The position numbers and the translations under genes are program-made. DNA of 64,000 nt from Microvirga sesbaniae (GTDB lineage: Bacteria > Pseudomonadota > Alphaproteobacteria > Rhizobiales > Beijerinckiaceae). Shown here piece by piece: positions 8,970 to 17,725 of the stretch. Position 1 is the first letter of the stretch. Each line of letters opens with the position of its first letter. The stretch spans positions 1-64,000 of the forward strand of contig NZ_JAMXFJ010000020.1 of NCBI RefSeq assembly GCF_025460805.1, given 5' to 3'. The notes beneath the pieces were generated by a model, which was given only the letters and a program-made list of their open reading frames with translations, was not told where the DNA came from and made no database searches.

Positions 8970-9953
8970 ATGTCCGTCAGATTCACCCGCCGCGACCTCG
9001 CGAAGATCGGCCTCGGCCTCGGGGCTGCCACTGTCCTGAGCCGCCACGCCCTCGCACAAGCACCTGCCTTCTTCCGCATCGGCACCGGCGGCACGGCCGG
9101 CACCTACTACCCGGTCGGGGGCCTCATCGCGAATGCCGTCTCGAACCCGCCGCAGCTCGTTCTGACCGCCCAGGCGTCGAACGGCTCGGTGGCCAACGTC
9201 AATTCCATCGTGTCGGGTGCCCTCGAGTCGGGCTTCACCCAGGCCGACGTCGCCTACTGGGCCTATACGGGGACCGGATTGTTCGAGGGCAAGGGCAAGA
9301 TCGAGGACCTGCGCCTCCTCGCAAACCTCTATCCCGAGAGCATCCATCTGGTGGCGGCGAAATCCGCCAACATCAAGTCCGTCGCCGACCTCAAGGGCAA
9401 GCGCGTGTCGCTCGACGAACCGGGCTCCGGCACCCTCGTGGATTCCCGGATCATCATGTCGGGCTGGGGGGTCAAGGAATCGGACGTGAAAGCGGATTTC
9501 CTCAAGCCCAACCAGGCGGCCGAGCGCATGCGCGACAGCGGGCTCGACGCCTTCTTCTTCGTCGGCGGCTATCCCACCAGCGCCATCACGGAGCTCGCGG
9601 CGACGGGCGGCGGCGTCGATCTCGTCCCGCTCTCGGGCCCCGAGGCGGACGCGATCCGCAAGCAATACAGCTTCTTCGCGGCCGACGAGATCCCGGCCGG
9701 CACCTACAAGGACGTGGCTGCCGTGAAGACCCTCGCGGTGGGCGCCCAATGGGTGACCTCCGCCAAGGTGCCCGAGGCGGTCGTCTACGAGGTCGTCAAG
9801 GGTCTATGGAGCGACAAGACCCGTGCGGCCCTCGATGCCGGACACGCCAAAGGCAAGCTCATCCGCAAGGAAAGCGCCCTGGCGGGCGCGGGCATCCCCG
9901 TGCATCCCGGGGCCGAGCGCTTCTACAAGGAAGCCGGCCTGTCGAAGGGCTGA
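8970..9953 (+). CDS. TAXI-family TRAP transporter substrate-binding protein
   Basis: A 327-residue periplasmic protein starting at ATG 8970, just before a twin-arginine signal (TRRDLAKIG, hydrophobic core, AQA cleavage region). The mature start FRIGTGGTAGTYYPVGG is the hallmark of TAXI receptors, and SVADLKGKRVSLDEPGSGT follows near residue 140. The fused permease lies 90 bases downstream. Ligands of this family are often dicarboxylates or glutamate; none can be assigned here. A hairpin separates it from the permease. Confidence 0.93.
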   Translation: MSVRFTRRDLAKIGLGLGAATVLSRHALAQAPAFFRIGTGGTAGTYYPVGGLIANAVSNPPQLVLTAQASNGSVANVNSIVSGALESGFTQADVAYWAYTGTGLFEGKGKIEDLRLLANLYPESIHLVAAKSANIKSVADLKGKRVSLDEPGSGTLVDSRIIMSGWGVKESDVKADFLKPNQAAERMRDSGLDAFFFVGGYPTSAITELAATGGGVDLVPLSGPEADAIRKQYSFFAADEIPAGTYKDVAAVKTLAVGAQWVTSAKVPEAVVYEVVKGLWSDKTRAALDAGHAKGKLIRKESALAGAGIPVHPGAERFYKEAGLSKG

Positions 9954-9978
9954 TCCGTCCCGTCCATCCGCCCGTTCG

Positions 9979-10006
9979 ACCTCCCGTGGCCGACGCCGCG
10001 GGAGGT
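9979..10006 (+). terminator. Intercistronic hairpin between TAXI receptor and permease
   Basis: Arms ACCTCCCG and CGGGAGGT with a 12-base loop, followed by GCTTTGCC. The T tract is poor, so it is more likely an attenuator or mRNA stabiliser that lets the receptor be made in excess over the permease. Confidence 0.45.
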
Positions 10007-10043
10007 GCTTTGCCTGCCACGTTTGCCTGCCACGAGAGCCCCC

Positions 10044-12215
10044 ATGCCCGCAGCCGATCCCAGCGTCATCATCGAGAACCGCAGCCTCGAGGAGAAGTTC
10101 GATCCCGAGATGCGCTTCCGGCCCCTGCCGCCCGGCACCGCCTGGCTCGTGGCCGGTCTGCTGTTGGCGCTCTCGTTCTTCCACTATTACACGGCCGGTT
10201 TCGGGCTGCTGCGGGAAGCCACCCATCGCGGCATTCACATGGCTTTCGTCCTGGGCCTGATCTTCCTCGTCTTCTCGGCCTTCAAGAGCGATCAGGACCG
10301 GATCGCTCCCTCCACGTGGTGGCGGCCGGGCAGCATCTCCCTGCTCGACTGGGCTCTCGCCGTGGCGGCGGCCGTCTCCAGCCTCTACGTCCCCTGGATC
10401 TTCAGCGAACTCGCGTTCCGGGTCGGCAATCCGTCGCCGACGGACGTCGTCATGGGGACCATCCTGATCCTCGTCCTCCTGGAGGCGACCCGCCGATCCG
10501 TGGGCTGGCCGCTTCCGGTGATCGCCATCGGGGTCATGCTCTACGCCTATTTCGGCCCCTCCATGCCGGGCATCCTCCAGCATCCCGGCGCCTCCTGGTC
10601 CAACATCGTCAACCATCTCTACCTGACCAGCCAGGGCATCTACGGCATCGCCCTGGGGGTGGTCGCCACCTACGTGTTCCATTACGTGCTCTTCGGCGTG
10701 CTCGCGACCCGGGTCGGCCTCGGCAAGCTCTTCATCGACCTCGCGACCTGCGTGGCGGGCCGCTACGCGGGCGGCCCGGCCAAGGTGTCGATCTTCGGCT
10801 CGGCCCTGTTCGGCATGATCTCCGGCTCCTCCATCGCCAATACGGTCACGGTCGGCTCCCTGACGATTCCGGCCATGATCCGCGTCGGCTACCAGCGCCA
10901 TTTCGCGGCGGCGGTGGAATCGGCGGCCTCGACCGGCGGCCAGATCACCCCACCGATCATGGGCGCCGCCGCCTTCCTCATGGTGGAGTTCCTCAACGTT
11001 TCGTACCAGACGGTGATCCTGGCGGCGGTCGTTCCGGCCTGCATGCATTTCTTCGGCGTGTTCATGCAGGTCCATCTCGAGGCCAAGCGCTCCGGGCTGA
11101 AGGGGCTGCCCGCGGAGGAACTGCCCCGGGCCGCCCAGGTCGTCCGCGAGGGCTGGCAGACGATCATGCCGCTCGCCGTGCTGCTGATCGTGCTGTTCTC
11201 CGGCTTCACCCCCTATCTCGCGGCCTTCTGGGGCATCACGGCCTGCCTGGTGGTCGGGGCCTCGCGCGTTCCGGCCATCACGCTCGGATTCCTGGCCGCC
11301 ATCGTCGGGGCCATCGCCATGGGGGTGCTCACCCAGCTGGTCTTCGTGGTCCCGCTCCTGGCCCTGGTGCTGGCGCTTCTCGTCGTCACGTTCCTGCGGA
11401 GCGAGGCCGGAAAGGCCATCGTTCTCGACCTCGTCGACGCCTTCGTGGTCGGGGCCAAATATGCCATCGGGGTGGGCGCGGCGGCCGCGACCGTCGGCAT
11501 CATCGTGGGCATCGTCACGCTCACCGGCGTCGGCTTCAAGATCTCCTTCATCGTCACGTCGTTCGCCGCACAGCTCGCCCAGGGCTTCATGGACTTCGCG
11601 CCCGCGGGCCTCGCCGACATGAAGGCCATGACGCTGTTCTTCACCCTGCTGATGACCGCCATCGTGTGCATCCTGCTGGGGTGCGGCGTGCCGACGACGG
11701 CGAACTACATCATCATGGTCACGGTCGCGGCGCCGGCCCTGGGCCTCCTCGGCGTCCAGCCCCTCGTGGCACATTTCTTCGTGTTCTATTACGGGGTGCT
11801 GGCCGACATCACGCCGCCCGTGGCGCTCGCCGCCTATGCGGGGGCGAGCATGGCGGGGGCGGATCCGTTCAGGACGGGCAACACGGCCTTCCGGCTGGGC
11901 CTGGGCAAGGCCCTCGTTCCGTTCGTGTTCGTCTATGGCCCGGCCATGCTGATCGTCACCCCGGAATTCACCTGGCCGGGCTTCCTCTTCGTGACGGCCG
12001 GAGCCGTCATCGGCATCGTGTTCCTGTCGGCGGCTTTCGCCGGGTACGGGCTCACGCTGATGCGGCCCTGGGAGCGCTGGCTCATCGGCCTCGCGGCGCT
12101 GCCGATCATCGCGCCCGACGTGGAGACCACTCTGATCGGACTGGTGATGGCGAGCCCCGTGGTCGTGTCGCAGCTCGTGAGGGCGCGGGCCGCGATGGTG
12201 CCGAGACCTGCCTGA
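10044..12215 (+). CDS. TRAP transporter fused permease (4TM/12TM)
   Basis: A 723-residue integral membrane protein in which the small and large TRAP permease subunits are fused, as usual for TAXI systems. ATG 10044 is preferred over GTG 10005, which would begin inside the intercistronic hairpin. Many hydrophobic helices are visible; conserved segments include the SGSSIANTVTVGSLTIP and GGQITPPIMGAAAFLM regions and GCGVPTTANYI. It imports the TAXI ligand across the inner membrane with a sodium gradient. Unlike the second system at 41120, no DUF1850 gene follows. Confidence 0.94.
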   Translation: MPAADPSVIIENRSLEEKFDPEMRFRPLPPGTAWLVAGLLLALSFFHYYTAGFGLLREATHRGIHMAFVLGLIFLVFSAFKSDQDRIAPSTWWRPGSISLLDWALAVAAAVSSLYVPWIFSELAFRVGNPSPTDVVMGTILILVLLEATRRSVGWPLPVIAIGVMLYAYFGPSMPGILQHPGASWSNIVNHLYLTSQGIYGIALGVVATYVFHYVLFGVLATRVGLGKLFIDLATCVAGRYAGGPAKVSIFGSALFGMISGSSIANTVTVGSLTIPAMIRVGYQRHFAAAVESAASTGGQITPPIMGAAAFLMVEFLNVSYQTVILAAVVPACMHFFGVFMQVHLEAKRSGLKGLPAEELPRAAQVVREGWQTIMPLAVLLIVLFSGFTPYLAAFWGITACLVVGASRVPAITLGFLAAIVGAIAMGVLTQLVFVVPLLALVLALLVVTFLRSEAGKAIVLDLVDAFVVGAKYAIGVGAAAATVGIIVGIVTLTGVGFKISFIVTSFAAQLAQGFMDFAPAGLADMKAMTLFFTLLMTAIVCILLGCGVPTTANYIIMVTVAAPALGLLGVQPLVAHFFVFYYGVLADITPPVALAAYAGASMAGADPFRTGNTAFRLGLGKALVPFVFVYGPAMLIVTPEFTWPGFLFVTAGAVIGIVFLSAAFAGYGLTLMRPWERWLIGLAALPIIAPDVETTLIGLVMASPVVVSQLVRARAAMVPRPA

Positions 12216-12232
12216 AGATCGGCCGCGCAACC

Positions 12233-12257
12233 TGAACCATTCGGCGATCCTCCCGTT
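12233..12257 (+). promoter_or_regulatory. Possible EcfG-type (general stress) promoter
   Basis: TGAAC, 16 bases, CGTT resembles the alphaproteobacterial sigma-EcfG consensus GGAAC-N16/17-CGTT with one mismatch in the -35 part. Distance to the DUF533 ATG (12294) is reasonable. Confidence 0.35.
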
Positions 12258-12287
12258 GTTCTTTGCTTGGATCGAAGACAACGGGAG
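12250..12287 (+). promoter_or_regulatory. Hairpin that can cover the DUF533 ribosome binding site
   Basis: Perfect 10-base arms CTCCCGTTGT and ACAACGGGAG, extended by three more pairs with a bulge. The right arm contains the GGGAG of the ribosome binding site for ATG 12294, so read-through mRNA could be translationally shut. The left arm overlaps the possible EcfG -10 element, so a transcript from that promoter would lack it. Confidence 0.5.
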
Positions 12288-12293
12288 AGCCTC

Positions 12294-13103
12294 ATGGTCG
12301 ATTACAGGAAGCTTCTGGATGCGTTCGTGGGAGCCATCGGCCGTCCTGATCACCGCACTCCCGACCAATCCGGTCCCGGGAACCAGGGCCAGCAGGCCGG
12401 CAGGAGCGTGACCCAGATCGCCGGTCACACGCCCGATCAGCTCCTGCAGAAGGCGAAGGACTTCGCCGCCCAGCATCCCGGGCTCACCCAGACGGCCCTG
12501 GTCAGCCTCGCGGGCCTTCTGTTCAAGGGGCGCAAGAAGGGCAAGGTGACCGGCAATCTGGTCAAGCTCGGCGGCCTCGCGGTGATCGGCGGCCTAGCCT
12601 ACAAGGCCTACCAGAACCAGCAGACGGCCAAGGGAGCGTCAGCGGGCGGAACGACCGCGCCCTCCGCTCCCGCAGCCCGATCCGAGGAGGATGTCGCGCA
12701 ATCCGCCCTGAGCCTGCCGGAGACGTCGCGGTTCCACCCGGTCTCGCAGACCGAGGACGACGCGCTCCTGTTCCTGCGCACCATGGTGGCGGCCGCCGCC
12801 GCGGACGGGCACATCGACCAGGCCGAGCGGGCCAGGATCGCCAAAGGGCTGACCGAAGCCGGAATCGACCCGGAGGCGAGCCGCTGGCTGGAGACGGAAA
12901 TGGCCTCGCCGGCCGACGTCGAGGAGCTGGCCGCCAACGTCAACGACCCCGACAAGGCCGCGCAGGTCTATGCGGCCGCTCGCCTCGCCATCGATCCGGA
13001 TACGATGCAGGAGCGCGAGTTCCTGCACCAGCTGGCCCAGGCGCTGGATCTCGATCCGGCCATGCGTGCGCAGATCGACGACACGGCCGGCGGCCTGAGC
13101 TGA
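12294..13103 (+). CDS. DUF533 (YebE-like) protein
   Basis: A 269-residue protein from ATG 12294, which has GGGAGAG at good spacing; TTG 12267 was rejected. A hydrophobic patch near residues 65-105 (QTALVSLAGLLF, LGGLAVIGGLAYKAY) is followed by a low-complexity Ala/Ser/Thr linker and a helical acidic domain from about 155 (FLRTMVAAAAADGHIDQAERARI), which is the TerB-like DUF533 fold. The function of this inner-membrane-associated family is unknown, though the E. coli homologue belongs to envelope/stress regulons. The possible stress promoter upstream fits that. Confidence 0.85.
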   Translation: MVDYRKLLDAFVGAIGRPDHRTPDQSGPGNQGQQAGRSVTQIAGHTPDQLLQKAKDFAAQHPGLTQTALVSLAGLLFKGRKKGKVTGNLVKLGGLAVIGGLAYKAYQNQQTAKGASAGGTTAPSAPAARSEEDVAQSALSLPETSRFHPVSQTEDDALLFLRTMVAAAAADGHIDQAERARIAKGLTEAGIDPEASRWLETEMASPADVEELAANVNDPDKAAQVYAAARLAIDPDTMQEREFLHQLAQALDLDPAMRAQIDDTAGGLS

Positions 13104-13114
13104 CGGCGCGCCTC

Positions 13115-13711
13115 TCAGAGGGGTGACACCCGCCCCAGGGGCCGGATGCTCTGGTACCTCACGGTGCTCTGCGCGCCGCCCCGCTCCTCGTAGCGCTTTC
13201 CGAGGACGAAGCCGAGCTCCGGGGAGTACAGGTCCGTGTGCTCCGAGGTGACCTTGCCCTCGCCATCCAGGAAGCGGTTGCGCACCACCAGGACCGCGTA
13301 GGAGCAGGTTCCGAGCTGAATCTGCTCCTGACCCGTGACCGTCAGCTCCAGCGAGATCAGGGCGCCGACCTTGTCGGGCTGCGCCGGCGCATAGGTCAGG
13401 GCGCGGCGGGCCTTCGGTTCGAGCGGGAAGACCGTCCGCAGATCCGATACGGGAATGTTGATGCTCCGGGCCGTGTCGTCGAAACGGCTGATCGGGAAGA
13501 ACCCGCGATAATAGATCACGTCCTGTCTCTTCCCGCCCGGATAGGCGTTCACCACGTGGACGAAGTGATCCGAGGCGGGGCGGATTTCCGAAACCGTTCC
13601 CTGCCGTTCGAGAACAAAGCCCAGCTTCGCGGTCCGGGCCCCCGGGCAATCGTCCCCCAGGGCAGGAGACGCGAGGATCGTCAGGGCGAAAGGGAGAATG
13701 CGTCGAAACAT
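13115..13711 (-). CDS. Secreted hypothetical protein
   Basis: A 198-residue protein with a clear Sec signal (MFRRILPFALTILASPALG, cleavage before DD). The mature part is mixed beta-rich sequence with Cys near each half (DDCPGA, LGTCSY). I recognise no family. It converges on the DUF533 gene with an 11-base gap and stands alone on the minus strand. Confidence 0.75.
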   Translation of the reverse strand: MFRRILPFALTILASPALGDDCPGARTAKLGFVLERQGTVSEIRPASDHFVHVVNAYPGGKRQDVIYYRGFFPISRFDDTARSINIPVSDLRTVFPLEPKARRALTYAPAQPDKVGALISLELTVTGQEQIQLGTCSYAVLVVRNRFLDGEGKVTSEHTDLYSPELGFVLGKRYEERGGAQSTVRYQSIRPLGRVSPL

Positions 13712-13865
13712 GGGGGGCGACCCGACGTTGTTGGACGAGGAGGCGGTGCGCCGGGACGCTTCCCGACTCCGAAACGATGTAACACGAACTTTGCCCTGGT
13801 GGAATGCCTCTGGATCGCTGTCGCGTGAAGACGCCTCTTCGCATGCCCGAAAGGCAGCTACTTTA

Positions 13866-13895
13866 GTCAGGGGACGGTTGATCTTGCCCCCTGAC
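13866..13895. promoter_or_regulatory. Candidate operator upstream of sugar-acid dehydratase
   Basis: Perfect inverted repeat GTCAGGGG, 14-base spacer, CCCCTGAC. A 12-base direct repeat ATGCCCGAAAGG flanks it at 13843 and 13926. It sits about 50 bases before the dehydratase start, where a regulator or promoter element is expected. Confidence 0.45.
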
Positions 13896-13946
13896 CTGGA
13901 TCAAATACCGCCACTGCGTTTACGGATGCCCGAAAGGATATGAAGA

Positions 13947-15755
13947 ATGGCTGAGAGGCCTCACCGTCGCACTCCCGATCAGCTTCGCTCACGGCTATGG
14001 TTCGACAATCCGGACAACCCGGGCATGACCGCGCTCTACCTGGAGCGCTACCTGAATTTCGGACTGACGGGGAAGGAGCTGCAGGGCAAGAAGCCGATCA
14101 TCGGCATCGCACAGACCGGATCCGATCTGTCGCCCTGCAACCGCCACCATCTCGAACTTGCCAAGCGCGTGCGCGACGGCATCACGGCGGCCGGCGGCGT
14201 GCCCTTCGAATTCCCGTGCCACCCGATCCAGGAGACGGGCAAGCGCCCCACCGCCTGCCTGGACCGCAATCTCGCCTATCTCTCCCTCGTGGAGGTCCTC
14301 TACGGCTATCCCCTCGACGGCGTCGTGCTGCTCACCGGCTGCGACAAGACCATGCCGGCCTGCATCATGGCGGCCGCGACCGTGAACATCCCGGCGATCT
14401 CGCTCAACGTCGGTCCCATGCTCAACGGCTGGCACCACGGGGAGCGCACCGGTTCGGGCACCATCGTCTGGAAGGCGCGCGAGCGCCATGCGGCCGGCGA
14501 CATCGACTATCAGCAGTTCATCGACATCGTCGGCTCGAGCGCGCCCTCGGTCGGCCATTGCAACACCATGGGCACGGCCTCCACGATGAACGCGCTCGCC
14601 GAAGCGCTCGGCATGTCCCTGCCGGGCTCCGCCGCCGTGCCCGCGCCGTACCGCGAGCGCGGCCAGATGGCCTATGAGACGGGTCTGCGCATCGTCGACA
14701 TGGTGTGGGAGGACCTGAAGCCCTCCGACATCATGACCCGCGAGGCGTTCGAGAATGCCATCGTGGCCAATGCGGCCATCGGCGGTTCCACCAACGCGCC
14801 GATCCACATCAACGCGATCGCCAAGCATATCGGCGTGCCGCTCGACAACGGCGACTGGGAGCGCATCGGTTTCGAGATTCCGCTCCTCGTGAACGTCCAG
14901 CCCGCGGGCGAGTATCTCGGCGAGGAGTATTTCCGCGCCGGCGGATTGCCGGCCGTGATGGCCGAGCTGATCGGTGCCGGCAAGATCCACGAGAACGCGC
15001 TGACCTGCACGGGCACGACCATCGGTGAGACCTGCAAGGGCAAGTTCACCTGGGATCACGACGTGATCCGGTCCTACGACAATCCGCTGAAGGAGAAGGC
15101 CGGGTTCCTCAACCTGAAGGGAACCCTCTTCGATTCCGCGATCATGAAGACCAGCGTGATCAGCCCGGAATTCCAGGAGCGCTACCTCAACAATCCGGAG
15201 GATCCGAACGCCTTCGAAGGACGGGTGGTCGTGTTCGACGGGCCGGAGGATTACCACCACCGCATCGACGATCCGTCCCTCAACATCGACGAGCACACGA
15301 TCCTCATCATGCGCGGCGCCGGCCCGGTCGGCTATCCGGGCGCTGCCGAGGTGGTGAACATGCAGCCGCCGGGCGCGCTCATCAAGCGCGGCGTTCTCTC
15401 GCTGCCCTGCATCGGCGACGGGCGCCAGTCCGGCACCTCGGGAACGCCGTCGATCCTCAATGCTTCGCCGGAGGCCGCCATCGGCGGCGGTCTGGCGCTG
15501 CTGCAGACGGGCGACCGGATCCGCATCGACCTCAACAAGCGCAGCGCCGATATCCTTCTCTCGCCGGAAGAGATCGAGAAGCGGCGTGCCGATCTCGAAG
15601 CCCGGGGCGGCTATGCCTATCCGGCGAGCCAGACTCCCTGGCAGGAGATCCAGCGCTCGATGGTGGATCAGCTCTCCGAGGGCATGACCCTGAAGCCGGC
15701 CGTGAAGTACCAGAAGGTCGCGCAGACCTTCGGCGTGCCGCGCGACAACCACTGA
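13947..15755 (+). CDS. IlvD/Edd-family sugar-acid dehydratase
   Basis: A 602-residue protein of the dihydroxy-acid/6-phosphogluconate dehydratase family. Key segments include the GCDKTMPACIMAAA cluster region with the iron-sulfur Cys, MGTASTMNALAEALGMSLPG and the C-terminal LPCIGDGRQSGTSGTPS motif. Length and motifs fit the branch acting on free sugar acids (L-arabinonate, D-xylonate, L-fuconate-like) better than the valine/isoleucine enzyme. It would yield a 2-keto-3-deoxy sugar acid. An SDR dehydrogenase follows after 26 bases, consistent with a non-phosphorylative sugar-acid pathway. Exact substrate is open. Confidence 0.87.
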   Translation: MAERPHRRTPDQLRSRLWFDNPDNPGMTALYLERYLNFGLTGKELQGKKPIIGIAQTGSDLSPCNRHHLELAKRVRDGITAAGGVPFEFPCHPIQETGKRPTACLDRNLAYLSLVEVLYGYPLDGVVLLTGCDKTMPACIMAAATVNIPAISLNVGPMLNGWHHGERTGSGTIVWKARERHAAGDIDYQQFIDIVGSSAPSVGHCNTMGTASTMNALAEALGMSLPGSAAVPAPYRERGQMAYETGLRIVDMVWEDLKPSDIMTREAFENAIVANAAIGGSTNAPIHINAIAKHIGVPLDNGDWERIGFEIPLLVNVQPAGEYLGEEYFRAGGLPAVMAELIGAGKIHENALTCTGTTIGETCKGKFTWDHDVIRSYDNPLKEKAGFLNLKGTLFDSAIMKTSVISPEFQERYLNNPEDPNAFEGRVVVFDGPEDYHHRIDDPSLNIDEHTILIMRGAGPVGYPGAAEVVNMQPPGALIKRGVLSLPCIGDGRQSGTSGTPSILNASPEAAIGGGLALLQTGDRIRIDLNKRSADILLSPEEIEKRRADLEARGGYAYPASQTPWQEIQRSMVDQLSEGMTLKPAVKYQKVAQTFGVPRDNH

Positions 15756-15781
15756 GCTGAACGAAAGGAGCGGGGGCTGTC

Positions 15782-16525
15782 ATGAACAGACTTCACGGAA
15801 AGACGGCCCTCGTCACGGCGGCCGGGCAGGGGATCGGACGCGCCATCGCGAAAGCTTTCCTTCGCGAGGGCGCACGGGTCTGGGCGACGGATCTGGACGT
15901 CGCCAAGCTCGACGGCCTCGAGGGCGCCGAGCGGCGCAGGCTCGACGTGCTGTCGAACGCCGACGTTGAACAGCTCGTTGCCGAGGCGGGGCCGTTCGAC
16001 GTTCTCGTCAACGCGGCGGGTTTCGTTCATCACGGTACGATCCTCGAATGCTCCGACCGGGACTGGGATTTCTCGTTCGATCTGAACGTCAAGTCCATGC
16101 ACCGGACGATCCGGGCGGTGCTGCCGGGCATGCTGGAGAAGGGCCGGGGTTCCATCGTCAATATCGCGTCGGGCGCCTCGTCCGTCCGCGGGATTCCCAA
16201 TCGATACGTCTATGGGACCACGAAGGCGGCGGTGATCGGCCTGACGAAGGCCGTTGCGGCCGATTTCATCAAGCGCGGGGTCCGTGCCAACGCCATCTGC
16301 CCCGGCACGATCCAGTCGCCCTCGCTCGACGAGCGGATTGCCGCGCTCGCCGCGAGTTCCGGTCAGAGCCTGGAGAGCGTGCGTCAGGCCTTCGTCGACC
16401 GTCAGCCCATGGGTCGGCTCGGCACGGCCGAGGAGGTGGCGGCGCTTGCCGTCTATCTCGCGTCCGACGAGGCCAGCTACACGACGGGACATATCCATCT
16501 CGTCGACGGCGGGTTTGCGCTCTGA
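15782..16525 (+). CDS. SDR dehydrogenase, 2-keto-3-deoxy-L-fuconate dehydrogenase-like
   Basis: A 247-residue short-chain dehydrogenase with AAAGQGIGR-type NAD site (here TAAGQGIGRAIA), NAAG motif, Ser in IVNIASGAS and YxxxK in YVYGTTKAA, ending LVDGGFAL. The segments LNVKSMHRTIRAVLPGMLEKG and ADFIKRGVRANAICPGTI resemble the DHRS6/BDH2-like branch, whose bacterial members include 2-keto-3-deoxy-L-fuconate dehydrogenase. AAAGGAG lies upstream. Placement after a sugar-acid dehydratase supports oxidation of that enzyme's keto-deoxy product. Confidence 0.88.
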   Translation: MNRLHGKTALVTAAGQGIGRAIAKAFLREGARVWATDLDVAKLDGLEGAERRRLDVLSNADVEQLVAEAGPFDVLVNAAGFVHHGTILECSDRDWDFSFDLNVKSMHRTIRAVLPGMLEKGRGSIVNIASGASSVRGIPNRYVYGTTKAAVIGLTKAVAADFIKRGVRANAICPGTIQSPSLDERIAALAASSGQSLESVRQAFVDRQPMGRLGTAEEVAALAVYLASDEASYTTGHIHLVDGGFAL

Positions 16526-16583
16526 GCCGTCGTTGCTTCGAGCGCCGGTCCCGCACTGCTCCCGTCACGGGTGAACCAAGGAA

Positions 16584-16611
16584 AAAAGGCAGGCTTGAAA
16601 GCCTGCCTTTT
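16584..16611 (+). terminator. Rho-independent terminator after the sugar-acid operon
   Basis: Perfect 13-base arms AAAAGGCAGGCTT and AAGCCTGCCTTTT around a 2-base core; the A and T runs make it work in either direction. It lies 58 bases after the SDR stop. Confidence 0.9.
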
Positions 16612-16662
16612 CAGTTTGCCGTGGTTTGGGATAGGCGGATTATTTCTTGTGGTTGATCGGCA

Positions 16663-16953
16663 TTACCCCCGCGCGGCTCTGCTGTTGGCGCGCTCTGCTT
16701 TGGCAATCCATGCCGCCGCCCCACGGTGCCTCCAATCCATCCGCAGGACGATACTGAAGTCCCGAATGGAGCCGCTATACTGACTGAGGCAATACAACAT
16801 AATTCCTCGTGCAAAATAGAACTTCACCAAAAACGTCGTCAAATCGGATGCTCTTGAGTTGTAGCAAGGTACCTGCTGTGCTTTTTCTCCGAACATGAAG
16901 TCGATCAGGATCGACATGGTTGACTGTCGCGGACTTGCAGTTGTTGTGATCAT
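16663..16953 (-). CDS. Small hypothetical protein in AT-richer island
   Basis: A 96-residue frame starting at ATG 16953 with GAGG six bases upstream; GTG 16965 is possible. The sequence (MITTTASPRQ...LVKFYFARGIML...) has no family I know. Its codon use is much more AT-rich than neighbouring genes, which could mean transfer or simply non-coding DNA. It points toward the strong terminator at 16584, which would suit a real minus-strand gene. Confidence 0.35.
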   Translation of the reverse strand: MITTTASPRQSTMSILIDFMFGEKAQQVPCYNSRASDLTTFLVKFYFARGIMLYCLSQYSGSIRDFSIVLRMDWRHRGAAAWIAKAERANSRAARG

Positions 16954-16965
16954 TTTAAGCCTCAC

Positions 16966-17725
16966 GCGAAAGTTGGTTGTATCGTCTCTGGTATAGGATG
17001 TTCGTCATCTGTTTGACTTGATGAAGTCGTCCCAACGATCTCACGTCGGTTACCTAGCGGAAATCGGAGAAGCGCAAGGCATATCGGAATTGCGCAGCAA
17101 ACCTCATGATCGAGCCGTGTTCGCACCGGGAGGGCGTCGCGACGGGCCCCCGGGACGGACTCACGCCGACCGGAGCCGCCCGCATGGAAGGGTTCGAACG
17201 GGCGGAGGGGCTGGAGCCTCGGACATGGCCCTCCGGGTCCGTCCGAGGCTCCCTCTCTTGACCGGCACATCGGATGAGGCGGACCCGGCGGGCCACGCTC
17301 GTGACCCGCAGGGCCGCGTCAGCGAATACCGGGTCCACTTTTCACTGGCGTGGCCCTTCGGGTCGCTGACGCGGCCCTCTGGGTCCGTCCGATGCGCTAG
17401 GCCCCCGCCCAGGCTCACTCCTGAGACGGCTCTTCTCGGTCCGTATTGATTATAACGTCATCATGTTGCAGAAAGAGCATTCGAGAGATGTGCCGAAATT
17501 TCATATCGGTCGGCGCATCGTCGGAGCTCTGACAATCCGGGCGGCATCAATGGTGCGAAGGACACACGAACCGAGACGTGAACACGGTGCATCGGTCCCG
17601 ATCTTGGACCCACGTGACGAGCCACAGCCTCCGCTGGAAGCGGCTTTTGGCATGGCACGGGAACATCCGGGACGAACCGGGGCCTGCCCGCACGCCCGTG
17701 CCAGGAACCTTCCAGGAGAAACTCC
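16966..17725. other. 760-bp intergenic region with palindromic repeat
   Basis: No convincing gene on either strand. It contains the composite repeat at 17268-17397 and a short AT-rich patch around 17445-17465 that may hold the promoter of the AraC-type gene. Confidence 0.5.
17268..17397. repeat. Composite palindromic repeat, family A
   Basis: Begins CATCGGATGAGG and ends GGGTCCGTCCGATG. Inside, AGGGCCGCGTCAGCGA pairs with TCGCTGACGCGGCCCT, forming a long imperfect hairpin. The same modules recur near 21883 and 32714. Confidence 0.75.

Noticed and set aside
8577..9749. 390-residue minus-strand frame over the TAXI receptor
   Set aside because: Shadow of the receptor gene; no family resemblance.
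9804..12476. 890-residue minus-strand and 828-residue plus-strand frames over the first TRAP permease
   Set aside because: Products of high GC; rich in Arg, His, Asp and Gly, while the third frame is a textbook permease.
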